IMG/VR virus record: IMGVR_UViG_3300036790_000037
Span: 1 to 50,161 of that record
Strand: one strand, 5' to 3'
DNA length: 50,161 bases
From: a virus
Below, one piece after another: positions 40,131-48,007 of this stretch. Made by a program: the position numbers and the translations under genes. The stretch's first letter is position 1. Every line of letters starts with the position of its first letter. Under the pieces are notes generated by a model, which did not search any database, was not told the DNA's origin, and worked only from the letters and a program-made list of their open reading frames with translations.

Positions 40131-40483
40131 GCTAGTGCCTCACGGATGGAGTCTATGGCCTCTCCAGTCACTACCATATCCTTCGTAAACCGGAACAGCC
40201 TCCACCCCAATAGAGAGCAGGCATTATATTTTCTCGCATCATTTTCGTAACCTTTGGGGCGTGTGTGACGACCTCCATTCCAGGTTCCTCCTTCTATTTC
40301 AATTCCAATCTTCTTTTCTGGGATTGCAAAGTCGAGACGCCACTTCCTAGTAGCGTGAAACATAAATTCACGCTCTACCGGAATAGCATATATAGCGCAA
40401 TGCATGGCAAACATTTCTTCGCCCTCACTGAGGGGCTGCGGAATCTTATCCACGATGATCCTCCGCCCGTAGCGAGTCTTCAA
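40127..40483 (-). CDS. VSR/DUF559-like PD-(D/E)XK endonuclease
   Basis: 118 aa. The core reads EREFMFHATRKWRLDFAIPE, KKIGIEIEGGTWNGGRHTRP, then KGYENDARKYNACSLLGWRL: the RWR-DF...EIEGG...GRH..G...D..K.N pattern of phage PD-(D/E)XK nucleases. Likely metal-dependent, acting in recombination, repair or host DNA degradation. Its start lies 38 bases inside the upstream gene. Confidence 0.85.
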   Translation of the reverse strand: MKTRYGRRIIVDKIPQPLSEGEEMFAMHCAIYAIPVEREFMFHATRKWRLDFAIPEKKIGIEIEGGTWNGGRHTRPKGYENDARKYNACSLLGWRLFRFTKDMVVTGEAIDSIREALA

Positions 40484-41075
40484 CTTCTGCCTCCAATCGC
40501 CACTGCTCCATGCAGGTCACCGCCATAAGCTCAAGAGCATCGTTCCTGTTCGCAGCTCCATGCCCCTCAGCCATCTTCAGAGCCCGCTCGATCACTTCAG
40601 CAGCCGACTGGGGAGGGTTGAAGCGGAACGTCTTTTTCTCTTCAAGCGCCTGCCCTGGGTGAGTCTTGCGGATGTGCTCAACGAAGTCTTCGCTGCGTTG
40701 AGTCTTCGCAGCTTGCAGGACGGCAGGCTCTGCTCGTACAGCAGTTGAAAGCTGCTTCATCGTGAAGATATTGGATTGTGGGATCTGGGCGAGTTCCGAA
40801 GCTGGAATGTCTGCAAGCTCCTCCACGTCGCGGAGTGCGCTGTATGCCGTGCTGTAGGAGAAGGGAGCGGCGATCCGAAGCCATCTCGAAAAGCTCCTAC
40901 ATGGGAATCCGGTGTCGGGGTCGATTCGCGTTCTCCAGAGCAATCGATTCTGGACGGAAACACACATGAGGCCAATCTCAGCGTACCCAAGTCGTGCCGT
41001 CTCATCGAGCGATCGCATACGAGTGTAGATGGTAGATTCTGCTACTTCATCTGCCAATGAAATGTAGTCATTCAT
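40446..41075 (-). CDS. Helical regulatory-type protein (209 aa)
   Basis: Start MNDYISLADEV at ATG 41075 has AGGATAATAGGGAT upstream; the frame extends to 41126. Contains LGYAEIGLMCVSVQNRLLWR, then a likely HTH (FSRWLRIAAPFSYSTAYSAL) and basic and acidic helices. The plan recalls the DUF3102-like protein at 6606, but similarity is weak. It overlaps the CHC2 gene by four bases. A replication or regulatory accessory is plausible. Confidence 0.6.
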   Translation of the reverse strand: MNDYISLADEVAESTIYTRMRSLDETARLGYAEIGLMCVSVQNRLLWRTRIDPDTGFPCRSFSRWLRIAAPFSYSTAYSALRDVEELADIPASELAQIPQSNIFTMKQLSTAVRAEPAVLQAAKTQRSEDFVEHIRKTHPGQALEEKKTFRFNPPQSAAEVIERALKMAEGHGAANRNDALELMAVTCMEQWRLEAEVEDSLRAEDHRG

Positions 41076-41629
41076 ATCCCTATTATCCTCGCAATCTCTT
41101 CCCCTACAAACCGTGCCGTGACACACTTCGGGACTTTCTTCATCCGGTAAACCGATACTTCAGGGCATTGTGGCCACCACTCCCGAAGGCGTGTATTGCG
41201 GGAGCGTGCGATGTCTAAAGACCGATGCCAGTGCTCTGCCGCTTCATCGCTGCCCTGCATCATGTGGGAGAACAAGAGGCCAGCGACAGACTCCCACATC
41301 CGGACTTCTTCCCGCCAATACTGAACTCGACGAAATACTTCCTTTGCTGCCTGGTCCTCCTTGCGTCGCTTACGCTCCATCTCCGCTTGCGCCTTCGGAT
41401 CGAGTTTCCGAGTGTCAGCATAGAACAGGTTGGCCATCGTCAGTCCGGCAGATTCCACGATTTCCCGAATGCTGCACCCATTACTCCAGCACCGCAGCAA
41501 AACCCCTGTCTTTCCCTCTTGAATTGTCATAGAAGCATGGCGGTCTGGATGTGCGGTGCAGCGAGCTATCCACTTTCCCCTTCCCGTCTTTTTAGCACTG
41601 AAGTGCTGCGCCACTTGCAACGCCGTCAT
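41072..41629 (-). CDS. CHC2 zinc-finger (primase-type) protein without TOPRIM
   Basis: 185 aa, GGAGAGGCGC precedes the ATG. C24, H27, C47 and C52 (WIARCTAHPDRHASM..., LLRCWSNGCSIREIVE) match the CHC2 zinc-binding domain of DnaG-type primases. The rest is a helical, charged region; no TOPRIM or helicase motif follows. It may recognise template for a host primase or be a relic of a split primase. Overlaps the upstream HNH gene by 38 bases. Confidence 0.8.
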   Translation of the reverse strand: MTALQVAQHFSAKKTGRGKWIARCTAHPDRHASMTIQEGKTGVLLRCWSNGCSIREIVESAGLTMANLFYADTRKLDPKAQAEMERKRRKEDQAAKEVFRRVQYWREEVRMWESVAGLLFSHMMQGSDEAAEHWHRSLDIARSRNTRLREWWPQCPEVSVYRMKKVPKCVTARFVGEEIARIIGI

Positions 41630-41969
41630 GCGCCTCTCCGAAGTATGATTCCCATGCCTGTTTTTCTTGCGGCCAGACGAACTTACGAAGGTACCAATAC
41701 TGCTTGGAACTCACTGCGTTGTGCTGCGCTTCGCCCATCAGATCAAGATTCCACTTGCCGTCCGCGTGCTCGCGATTATTTTGCTTATTCCCATCCCGAT
41801 GATGTACTACCTCGTCCTTCCGAAGCTGCCGTCCCACATGCTCCGCCATCAACACCCGATGGACGCGCTTTCCTCTGTTGGGGCCAGCCGAGTATCGCCA
41901 GTATCCCTTGTCGTCAAGATATTGACCTGCCTCCACTGCGAAGCGTCCAGCAGCGTCTCGCTTCATCAT
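41592..41969 (-). CDS. HNH homing-type endonuclease
   Basis: 125 aa. GGAGAGC precedes the ATG (41969 or 41966). KRVHRVLMAEHVGRQLRKDE, VVHHRDGNKQNNREHADGKW and NLDLMGEAQHNAVSSKQ match HNH_3 homing endonucleases. It is wedged between and overlaps both the helicase (4 bases) and the CHC2 gene (38 bases), consistent with insertion of a selfish gene without breaking the neighbours. Confidence 0.85.
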   Translation of the reverse strand: MMKRDAAGRFAVEAGQYLDDKGYWRYSAGPNRGKRVHRVLMAEHVGRQLRKDEVVHHRDGNKQNNREHADGKWNLDLMGEAQHNAVSSKQYWYLRKFVWPQEKQAWESYFGEAHDGVASGAALQC

Positions 41970-43597
41970 GCTCTCCTCTGCGCGAAGTGGGAATCCAATG
42001 CCGCGCTCACCATGCCCCTCGTGGCCCCAGCCGGGATGGGAAGATTCAGCTTCTTACACAGCGCCAACTGTTTGTCGCTGGGGCCGTCGTTGCGCCAACG
42101 GGATTCTCTCGCCAGCAATCCTTTGACGCCTCCGTTCTCCAATATAGCCCGATCAGCAGCGTTGAAGCATCCAGCAAGGTTCTGCGTCTGGATATCTATG
42201 GGGTTCCCATTCAGGGATCCATGTACCCGCCATTCTCCAAGAAGATCCGCAGATAGCGTGAGACGTTCCCGGTTCACGTTGATCGCGTAGGCGTCTCCCT
42301 GCTTCGTCCAGGCCAGTTCGGTGAGACGTGCGACCTCGGGCGGATAGGATACCTTGAACAACTCAATCTTCTCCGCGAGAGTAGCCAGTTCGTCAAGATT
42401 TTTCAGGTCTTGGATGTTGGCTGTCGGGAACTCAGCGGCCACGCGCTCCAGTTGCTCGCGGGCCTTCGTGAATTTCTCCCCCTTTAGATCCAAGTCCTTC
42501 GGAAGTCCGAGCAGCGAAGATACCGTGCATAGGTCGTGTTTGCTGGCGCTGTCACACACGTCCATCACGAGTAGGTCTGGCTTGTTTTCTGCTATCCGTG
42601 TTCCGCGTCCAACCTCCTGCGCATACCGCACGAACGACTTGCGAGGGGCCGCCAGCACGATGCACGACACTTGGGGGTCATCGTATCCAATCCCGAGCAA
42701 CTGGGCGCAGCAGATGACGGGATACTGCCCCCCTTTGTGGCTATCAATCTTGTGCTGTCGCTCAGGATCATCTCCCCATACTGCCTTCGCCTCGATACCG
42801 TGGACCTTGAATGCTTCGGCGAGGTCGAGAGCGTGCTGTACGTTGGCGGTGAAGCAGATCGTCCTGCGTTCCCACGCCTGCTTTGCCCACTCCTTGACGA
42901 CGATGGCATTGCGCTGCGGGGAGTTTACGGCAGAAGCAAGCTCGCCCTCCGCGAACTCTCCACCGCGCACGGATACGCCGCTGAGGTCGGCCTGTCCTGA
43001 GATGCGGACCGCTCGGATGTCGCACAGGTAGCCGGACGCGATGCCATCACGGATGCCCATGTCGAACACGATCATGTCGAAAAGAGCCTTGAGTCCCTGG
43101 CCGTCATTCCGGTTGGGAGTCGCTGTGATCCCAAGGAAGAGTGGCCCTTGCGGGTTGGGCTCCATCAGGCCGAAGTGATCGTATACGCGCTTGAACGAGT
43201 CAGCCATGCCGATGTGCGCTTCATCTTGGATGATGGCTTGGAACTCGTCGCGGGCGAAGCGCTTGATGCGTTCGCTTCCCTTTCTCCCGAGCGTAGGAAC
43301 GGATGCGACAACGAAGTCGTCCATCGGTCCCGCATACTGGCCGGCCATTTCCACTCCGACGAATGCTCCAGGATTCCACGCTGCCATCGCCTTTGCAGAC
43401 TGCTGTGCCAGTTGGTCCATGTGGGTGAGCATCATCACGCGCCCAGAAAGTCCATGATGCTTCTTCAGCGACGACGCGATAGCAGTCTTACCTAGTCCGG
43501 TTGCGAGCACTGCCAGCTGCCGGTTGATGCCTCTGTCGTACGCCTCTTTGGATCGTTCTAGGGCGTCAATCTGGTACGGCCTCAAAGCCAATGTCAT
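41966..43597 (-). CDS. SF2 DEAD/DEAH-box DNA helicase
   Basis: 543 aa. LRPYQIDAL (Q-like), ATGLGKTA (motif I), QDEAHIG (motif II, DEAH), ITATPNR (motif III), a late LGIGYDDPQ and QEVGRGTRI (motif VI) are all present. The architecture resembles UvsW/RecG-like phage helicases. The C-terminal ~90 residues, with GPSDKQLALCKKLNLPIPAG and a trailing helix, may form a small DNA-binding domain. It unwinds DNA during replication or recombination. Coupled by ATGA to the HNH gene downstream. Confidence 0.9.
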   Translation of the reverse strand: MTLALRPYQIDALERSKEAYDRGINRQLAVLATGLGKTAIASSLKKHHGLSGRVMMLTHMDQLAQQSAKAMAAWNPGAFVGVEMAGQYAGPMDDFVVASVPTLGRKGSERIKRFARDEFQAIIQDEAHIGMADSFKRVYDHFGLMEPNPQGPLFLGITATPNRNDGQGLKALFDMIVFDMGIRDGIASGYLCDIRAVRISGQADLSGVSVRGGEFAEGELASAVNSPQRNAIVVKEWAKQAWERRTICFTANVQHALDLAEAFKVHGIEAKAVWGDDPERQHKIDSHKGGQYPVICCAQLLGIGYDDPQVSCIVLAAPRKSFVRYAQEVGRGTRIAENKPDLLVMDVCDSASKHDLCTVSSLLGLPKDLDLKGEKFTKAREQLERVAAEFPTANIQDLKNLDELATLAEKIELFKVSYPPEVARLTELAWTKQGDAYAINVNRERLTLSADLLGEWRVHGSLNGNPIDIQTQNLAGCFNAADRAILENGGVKGLLARESRWRNDGPSDKQLALCKKLNLPIPAGATRGMVSAALDSHFAQRRA

Positions 43598-43839
43598 CGC
43601 TTATCTCCTACTTTGTGGCAGCGGTACTTATTCTGTATGCCGAGCTTGAACTGCCGGTCTGGATAGGGGACGCGTAGGATCTTGTCCTTCTCGTCTTCCG
43701 GTATGGATGGACCGTAGATGTATCTCTCCGCCCTTCCCTTGAACCTCACCATCATGTAGCCATCTGTCCACGAGATGAAATCAAGGTTCTTCGCTTTGGG
43801 TACAGGAATGGGAGTGAAGTTCACCGCATTCTCTCCCAT
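43594..43839 (-). CDS. KTSC-like domain protein
   Basis: 81 aa. Start MGENAVNFTP at 43839. LDFISWTDGYMMVRFKGRAE, then RYIYGPSIPEDEKDKILR and FKLGIQNKYRCHKV fit the KTSC fold, a small beta domain of unknown function common in phages (it often binds RNA- or nuclease-linked partners). Ends four bases into the helicase start region and overlaps the gene upstream by 19 bases. Confidence 0.75.
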   Translation of the reverse strand: MGENAVNFTPIPVPKAKNLDFISWTDGYMMVRFKGRAERYIYGPSIPEDEKDKILRVPYPDRQFKLGIQNKYRCHKVGDKR

Positions 43840-44156
43840 CTGCGAACCTGAATCTCTGCCTCTGCCGTCTCGACTGGGTTGGGCGGATTCACGAACCACA
43901 GACGCTTCAGTTCAGCACGCAGTCCATCCAGTTCGTGAGTGTGGCAATATCCATTCTCTGATTCGGGATGCTGGAATTTATCGCATCCTTCCGTATCGCA
44001 CAGAGTCCCGGTATCGCAGAAGGGACAGCATCCATCGTCTTCCGCGTCATACGTCTCACGGCACTTTGAGCACTCGACCGGGGAAGTCGACTCGTACTCT
44101 GGTGGATCTCCTGGTTCTCCGTAAAAGCAGTTCGGGTTTACGCATTTCCAAGACAT
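43821..44156 (-). CDS. Multi-Cys zinc-binding protein
   Basis: 111 aa, AGGAGG 6 bases before the ATG. Contains CVNPNC, CSKC, CCPFC, and CDTEGC...YCHTH, at least ten Cys plus His, so two or three zinc ribbons. A helical C-terminus (GLRAELKRLWFVNP) follows. It may tether replication or repair partners. Unassigned family. Confidence 0.7.
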   Translation of the reverse strand: MSWKCVNPNCFYGEPGDPPEYESTSPVECSKCRETYDAEDDGCCPFCDTGTLCDTEGCDKFQHPESENGYCHTHELDGLRAELKRLWFVNPPNPVETAEAEIQVRRWERMR

Positions 44157-44171
44157 TGCGAACCTCCTAGC

Positions 44172-44348
44172 TCATTCATAGATGCCGCGTTCTTTATTGC
44201 CCTTGTATCCACGCCGCTTCGCCTCTTCTGCGGCGATGTGGCGCAACTCGGGAGTTTCGCTCTTCATGAGCGGGACGATGAACCGATTGAACGATTCAAG
44301 CGTGCCGCACTGGGTGATCAGCTCACGGAAGACAGTTGCCTCGTGCAT
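44172..44348 (-). CDS. Small hypothetical protein (58 aa)
   Basis: ATG 44348 lies inside the exonuclease 3' end (31-base overlap). Contains MHEATVFRELITQCGTLESF and a basic end (AEEAKRRGYKGNKERGIYE). No family is recognised. The frame shows codon use like its neighbours. Confidence 0.6.
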   Translation of the reverse strand: MHEATVFRELITQCGTLESFNRFIVPLMKSETPELRHIAAEEAKRRGYKGNKERGIYE

Positions 44349-44965
44349 AGCTCTTTCAGGCTCTCAATCTGGAAGTTGATCTCAGCTTCAAACCGTATAA
44401 CCTCGGCCTCCATCTCGGAGATCTTCGCGTCATCCCGTTCCAGGCGAACGATGAAGAGTTGGAGGTCTTCGGGCATCCGGGGGTCGAAGCTCACGAAGTC
44501 CAGCCATTGACGATCCGAGCAACGCATCTCCCACAGCATCTGGGGAACGTAATCCTCGGGCACGACACCGGCGAGCATGTAGCCGATGTGCGTCGTCGTT
44601 TTGGGGCATTTGATCTGGATGCCGCCACCCTCCCAGAGCCCGTCAGGAGAGCATCCAGCGAAGTCGAACTTGGGATGGAGGACGAACCCTACCTCGTCCA
44701 AGAAACGCCCTGTCTCGACCGTGTAAGCGGCGCGAGCATACTTCTCCTGATCGGTACCCCACCGCATCTCCGGAGTCACGAACTTCTCTTCCCACTTCCC
44801 GGTAAGGCGCTCGGCCATCAGCTCGACGCGGTAATCCCGTCGCGCTGCGCTCTCGCCCCCCTTCTTTAGGTACGACAGCACGTCGGCGATGCGTGACGCG
44901 GTTATACGGCCGCATCTCGCCTGTTTCCACTCATCTGTTCCCTGAATGCATTCGACGATTCTCAT
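44318..44965 (-). CDS. YqaJ-type (lambda exonuclease-like) recombinase nuclease
   Basis: 215 aa, GGAGAAACT precedes the ATG. GTDEWKQARCGRITASR, then MRWGTDQEKYARAAY, GCSPDGLWEGGG and IQIKCPKTTTHIG give the family's fold: Arg-Gly-xxx-Ala-Ser, the Asp of SPDG, and xIxIKCP. In lambda exonuclease the residue two before the Lys is Glu; here it is Gln (CAG codon). The enzyme normally resects one strand from dsDNA ends to load the annealing protein encoded in the same operon. Confidence 0.88.
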   Translation of the reverse strand: MRIVECIQGTDEWKQARCGRITASRIADVLSYLKKGGESAARRDYRVELMAERLTGKWEEKFVTPEMRWGTDQEKYARAAYTVETGRFLDEVGFVLHPKFDFAGCSPDGLWEGGGIQIKCPKTTTHIGYMLAGVVPEDYVPQMLWEMRCSDRQWLDFVSFDPRMPEDLQLFIVRLERDDAKISEMEAEVIRFEAEINFQIESLKELCTRQLSSVS

Positions 44966-45141
44966 AGTTTCTCCGCAAACGATATGCCAGACGCGTCAAT
45001 TGATGCTTCGGTATCGAGTTCGATACGCTTACAGGAAGATTCCGCGGACTCCCAAGCCTGCGCGACATCCCCTGATGTCGTCGCTCCATGCACTGTGAAT
45101 CCTTCTCCTCCGTAATCCTTGATGAGCACATGAATTCTCAT
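44962..45141 (-). CDS. Small hypothetical protein (59 aa)
   Basis: AGGAGCGAA precedes ATG 45141; the TGA overlaps the exonuclease ATG. Reads MRIHVLIKDYGGEGFTVHGA then AQAWESAESSCKRIELDTEA: a small beta-alpha protein. Not assigned. Coupled at both ends. Confidence 0.65.
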   Translation of the reverse strand: MRIHVLIKDYGGEGFTVHGATTSGDVAQAWESAESSCKRIELDTEASIDASGISFAEKL

Positions 45142-45302
45142 TTCGCTCCTTTCGCAATCAGCACAAGTGCCTTGTTCATGGTTTGGTTGATACCAAAATC
45201 CCGAGTGTGGATTCCGCGCGTACCCTTGGCTGCTTTCCGGCAAAGGTCGTAGCGGTTTGGAACCGCACGAAGTGCTGCGTACACATATCCCGACCTGTCC
45301 AT
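45138..45302 (-). CDS. Small basic protein (54 aa)
   Basis: ATG 45302 overlaps the TGA of the coiled-coil gene (TGATG), and its own stop overlaps the next gene (ATGA). Composition is basic and helical (ALRAVPNRYDLCRKAAKGTR). The role is unknown, but the coupling makes it very likely real. Confidence 0.6.
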   Translation of the reverse strand: MDRSGYVYAALRAVPNRYDLCRKAAKGTRGIHTRDFGINQTMNKALVLIAKGAK

Positions 45303-46315
45303 CAGTACACCACCTTGACGTTCGGGATCTTTCCCTGGGCGATGGCGGTAACCACCTTCTTTGCGTGATCCGCAGACAGGCCAAGTGCAGAGAGAGCAGT
45401 AAGAGCCTCATTGTTGATCTTCGTTTTGTGCTCCTTGTCCTTTTCCCGCCTTCTCTGCTCCGCCGCCTCGGCAGCTTCGGCATCCGCGACCCGTTTACGT
45501 TCAGCCTCTACCGCTGCGACCTTCTCCTGCTCGGCCCGCTCCGCTGCATCCTTGACGTCCTGCTCGGCCTTCACAGCGCGTGCCTCGGCTGCTTCCGCAT
45601 CTGCCTTTGCCTTCGCTTCACGGTAGCGAGAATCACGCTCCGCCTTCTCGGTTGCCTCGCGGGCGATACGCTCTTCACGCTCGCGCTGTTCCCGTGCTGC
45701 GTTCTCCGCTCGAAGGGTAGCGAGTTCAGCTTGCTCCTTCTCGTGCTGCTCGCGCTTTGCCAGAGCCTCTCCCATCTGCTTCAGGGCTAGAGCCTTCACG
45801 CCTGCTGCTTTCGTGGAAAACTCCTGCCAATCCAGGCCATCGTCCGCGATTTCATTCATGCGGTCGCGAATGGCCTCAGCGGAGTAGTTGGGCCACGTCT
45901 GCATCGCAGAGTTTCCACAGTCGGAAATCTCCTTTAGGTTGGCTTCGTGCTTAGCGACGCGATCCTTCTCCGCGTTCTCCCAGTCCGTGAGGGGCTTCCT
46001 GATTTCTTTCTGGAGAGACTCCAAGAAGTCCCAGCTAGTTTTGCCTACCGCGTCGATGGCGGCAAGACGTTTCTTTTCGCCAGAAACCAAGTCCTTGCGG
46101 CGACCGTCAATGTAGGTCTTGGAGCGAGCCACCGCGTGGGCGACAGAGGCTAGATCCGACCGATTTCCGGGGGTCGAGATATCCAGTCCGGCAGCCTGCT
46201 CGTTGGCCAAGTCACGGATGTATTCAAGAATTGGTGTGATGACCTCGTTCGTGAAGAGGTCGGCGGGGGCGAGTGCTTCAATGCGTGACAGCGCGAGAGT
46301 GTTCTCGATAGCCAT
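45302..46315 (-). CDS. Coiled-coil recombination-operon protein
   Basis: 337 aa. The N-terminal helical domain (~1-150, ENTLALSRIEALAPADLF; GRRKDLVSGEKKRLAAID) is followed by a long Ala/Glu/Arg coiled coil (~180-305) and a C-terminal ALSALGLSADHAKKVVTAIA, IPNVKVVY unit. Proteins like this occur between annealing protein and exonuclease in many phage recombination operons. Likely an accessory for assembling the recombination complex; specific function not known. Confidence 0.7.
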   Translation of the reverse strand: MAIENTLALSRIEALAPADLFTNEVITPILEYIRDLANEQAAGLDISTPGNRSDLASVAHAVARSKTYIDGRRKDLVSGEKKRLAAIDAVGKTSWDFLESLQKEIRKPLTDWENAEKDRVAKHEANLKEISDCGNSAMQTWPNYSAEAIRDRMNEIADDGLDWQEFSTKAAGVKALALKQMGEALAKREQHEKEQAELATLRAENAAREQREREERIAREATEKAERDSRYREAKAKADAEAAEARAVKAEQDVKDAAERAEQEKVAAVEAERKRVADAEAAEAAEQRRREKDKEHKTKINNEALTALSALGLSADHAKKVVTAIAQGKIPNVKVVY

Positions 46316-47043
46316 TACTTTTCCTTTTCTGCCGACAGTTCGGCCTTGCGCTTGTTGTAGGCGTCGATATAAGCCTTCTGCTTGGGTTGGTCGTCCTTCG
46401 TCTTCTTCGTCGTCTTCATCGCGCCAGAGTAGACGGTCTGGAGGTCGGCAAGGTCGCCCGCAGCGAGAATGTCTGCCACGAGCATCTGGACGGCATCAGG
46501 AAGCTCAGAACCCTTCCCATCGTCGTCTTTGATCCCCGTTGCCGTTCCGGTGGCTCCTAGAAGCGTGTACCGCTCCAGATAGGAGACGGCAGAAGCGATG
46601 GCTTGGATGGCGTTCTTCCCACCCGAAGTATCGGGGCCGGACGAAAGCGGAGTCTCTTCGCTGTATGTTCCCAAGCTGAGGATGCACGTTACAGTGATTA
46701 GGCCGCCCTCCTGTTTGGGAACCCAACGGTGCGTGATGCCGAAGCTAGCTAGCCGAGCCACAATCGCATCGCACACAACGTGCAATTCGGAATGGCTGTA
46801 TTCGGTCGTCCCGAACTTAACCTGCTTGTTCTTTTCGATCTTCGGTGGATCGAGCTTGAACTTCGCCATTGCTTCGCGGAATAAACGCTTGTCATCGCGA
46901 TATATCCTCCTGTCCTCCATATCTTCCCACTTCTCTGCTAGGCCGACCAGTGCAGCTATCTGCTCGATGCTTGCCCCCTTGTCCACTGCCGACTGGAGAA
47001 TGGACAAGGGGTTTACTTCCATCACTGCAAGTTCGTTAGACAT
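46315..47043 (-). CDS. ERF-family single-strand annealing protein
   Basis: 242 aa. ATG 47043 has GGAGG 6 bases upstream; the stop overlaps the next ATG (TAATG). The core is ERF-like: EAMAKFKLDPPKIEKNKQVK, then TTEYSHSELHVVCDAIVARL, a beta region with GGLITVTCILSLGTYSEE, SGGKNAIQAIASAVSYLERY. ERF proteins bind ssDNA and pair complementary strands in phage recombination with the YqaJ exonuclease. The C-terminus is basic and disordered (KTTKKTKDDQPKQK). Confidence 0.88.
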   Translation of the reverse strand: MSNELAVMEVNPLSILQSAVDKGASIEQIAALVGLAEKWEDMEDRRIYRDDKRLFREAMAKFKLDPPKIEKNKQVKFGTTEYSHSELHVVCDAIVARLASFGITHRWVPKQEGGLITVTCILSLGTYSEETPLSSGPDTSGGKNAIQAIASAVSYLERYTLLGATGTATGIKDDDGKGSELPDAVQMLVADILAAGDLADLQTVYSGAMKTTKKTKDDQPKQKAYIDAYNKRKAELSAEKEK

Positions 47044-47341
47044 TGGCGGCCTCCGCGTTGGCGAGTACCGCATCGGCGCGGATGTCCATTGCAGAAAGCA
47101 GGCCGCGTACGGAACTGTAGTCCTGAATGTCCAGTGCGCCTTGAGCCATTGCGATGGCTCCGGTAATACCCCTGATAACCTGCTCCACCTCATCGAACGC
47201 ATTCAGCTTGCGGGCGATCTCGTTGGCTCGCTTCCCTGCGTCGCCATCTATTCCCGGAGTTATTCCGGCGATAGGAATCCCATCGCACATCAAGGAGGCA
47301 CCATCCATGAGATCCCATATCTCAACCGTCCACTTAGCCAT
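47036..47341 (-). CDS. Small hypothetical protein (101 aa)
   Basis: Start at ATG 47341 (GGAGGCTTCCA upstream). MAKWTVEIWDLMDGASLMCD, then RANEIARKLNAFDEVEQVIR, mostly helical after a beta start. It precedes the annealing protein in the operon, overlapping it by eight bases. Family not recognised. Confidence 0.65.
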   Translation of the reverse strand: MAKWTVEIWDLMDGASLMCDGIPIAGITPGIDGDAGKRANEIARKLNAFDEVEQVIRGITGAIAMAQGALDIQDYSSVRGLLSAMDIRADAVLANAEAANV

Positions 47342-47696
47342 TGGAAGCCTCCAGTTCGGACTCCTCAAGCTGCGAGAGAATGGGGTCGCACCTGTAGACG
47401 GCGGGCTTGGCAGGCTCGACCAGTTCGCAGGTAGCCGACTGAGGTATTTGCGTGTAGATCGTGATCGCCGAGGTCTGATACGTGAGATCGATACGCGGCA
47501 TACTGCCACCTTCGCCAGTGATGCTCTTCTTGATGGGACGAGGCATCAATTTCGCTAGGGCGGTAAACATATCCTTCTCGTTCGCTACATAGTGGTGCCA
47601 TGAAACAAATGGTCTATTCAGCTCCACTTCCGGCTGTGCGTCGAGCGCATCGGCAAGCTTGCGGAGTTCGGTTGCGATTTCGTGTGCTTTCGGCAT
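47334..47696 (-). CDS. Small hypothetical protein (120 aa)
   Basis: Start at ATG 47696 follows AGGAGG with about 10 bases of spacing. PKAHEIATELRKLADALD helix, then a beta/Trp region (NRPFVSWHHYVANEKDMFTA) with KSITGEGGSMPRIDLTYQ. First gene of the leftward replication/recombination operon, immediately after its promoter. Unassigned. Confidence 0.65.
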   Translation of the reverse strand: MPKAHEIATELRKLADALDAQPEVELNRPFVSWHHYVANEKDMFTALAKLMPRPIKKSITGEGGSMPRIDLTYQTSAITIYTQIPQSATCELVEPAKPAVYRCDPILSQLEESELEASNG

Positions 47697-47736
47697 GTGA
47701 TTAGCGCCTCCTAGCGCTTTTGGTGAGTCTTGGGTG

Positions 47737-47765
47737 ATCGTATCATGTGGTGATTCCGCGTTCAA
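47737..47765 (-). promoter_or_regulatory. Leftward promoter of the recombination operon
   Basis: On the minus strand TTGAAC (47765-47760), 17 bases, TACGAT (47742-47737), about 41 bases before the ATG at 47696. It lies opposite and close to the repressor start. Confidence 0.7.
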
Positions 47766-47779
47766 GTAAATAATGCTAA

Positions 47780-47797
47780 GATATTTGCATGAATATC
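47780..47797. promoter_or_regulatory. Operator-like inverted repeat over the repressor start codon
   Basis: GATATT (47780-47785) and AATATC (47792-47797) flank TGCATG, which contains the ATG at 47789. It is adjacent to the recombination-operon promoter, so one bound dimer could act on both transcripts. Confidence 0.5.
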
Positions 47798-48007
47798 GCG
47801 GAACTTCTCAGGGGATGGCGGCATTACGAAGAATTGTCTACCGTTGCCGCCGCTGCAAAACTTGGCCTGACTGTCAACACCTACCGCGCCCTAGAGCGAG
47901 GCGATCAGGTGAATGGAAAGTATCTGGCGATTTTGATTGCTTGGCTTGTAAAAACACCAGATACTCCGAAGATAATCAAAGGGTTTGTCTGGGACGCTAC
48001 GAAATAA
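47789..48007 (+). CDS. XRE-type repressor-like protein, probably leaderless
   Basis: 72 aa. Residues 1-40 (NIAELLRGWRHYEELSTVAA, AKLGLTVNTYRALERGDQVN) form an HTH of the Xre/Cro type. There is no SD; TAAGAT at 47777-47782 ends six bases before the ATG, so the message may start at the AUG, as with lambda cI from PRM. It faces the recombination-operon promoter divergently and overlaps the tail of the opposing gene by 11 bases. Likely a Cro- or CI-like switch protein; it lacks a large oligomerisation domain. Confidence 0.75.
   Translation: MNIAELLRGWRHYEELSTVAAAAKLGLTVNTYRALERGDQVNGKYLAILIAWLVKTPDTPKIIKGFVWDATK

Noticed and set aside
41225-42256. 343-aa plus-strand ORF
   Set aside because: Antisense to CHC2, HNH and helicase genes that have clear motifs; composition is typical of a shadow frame.
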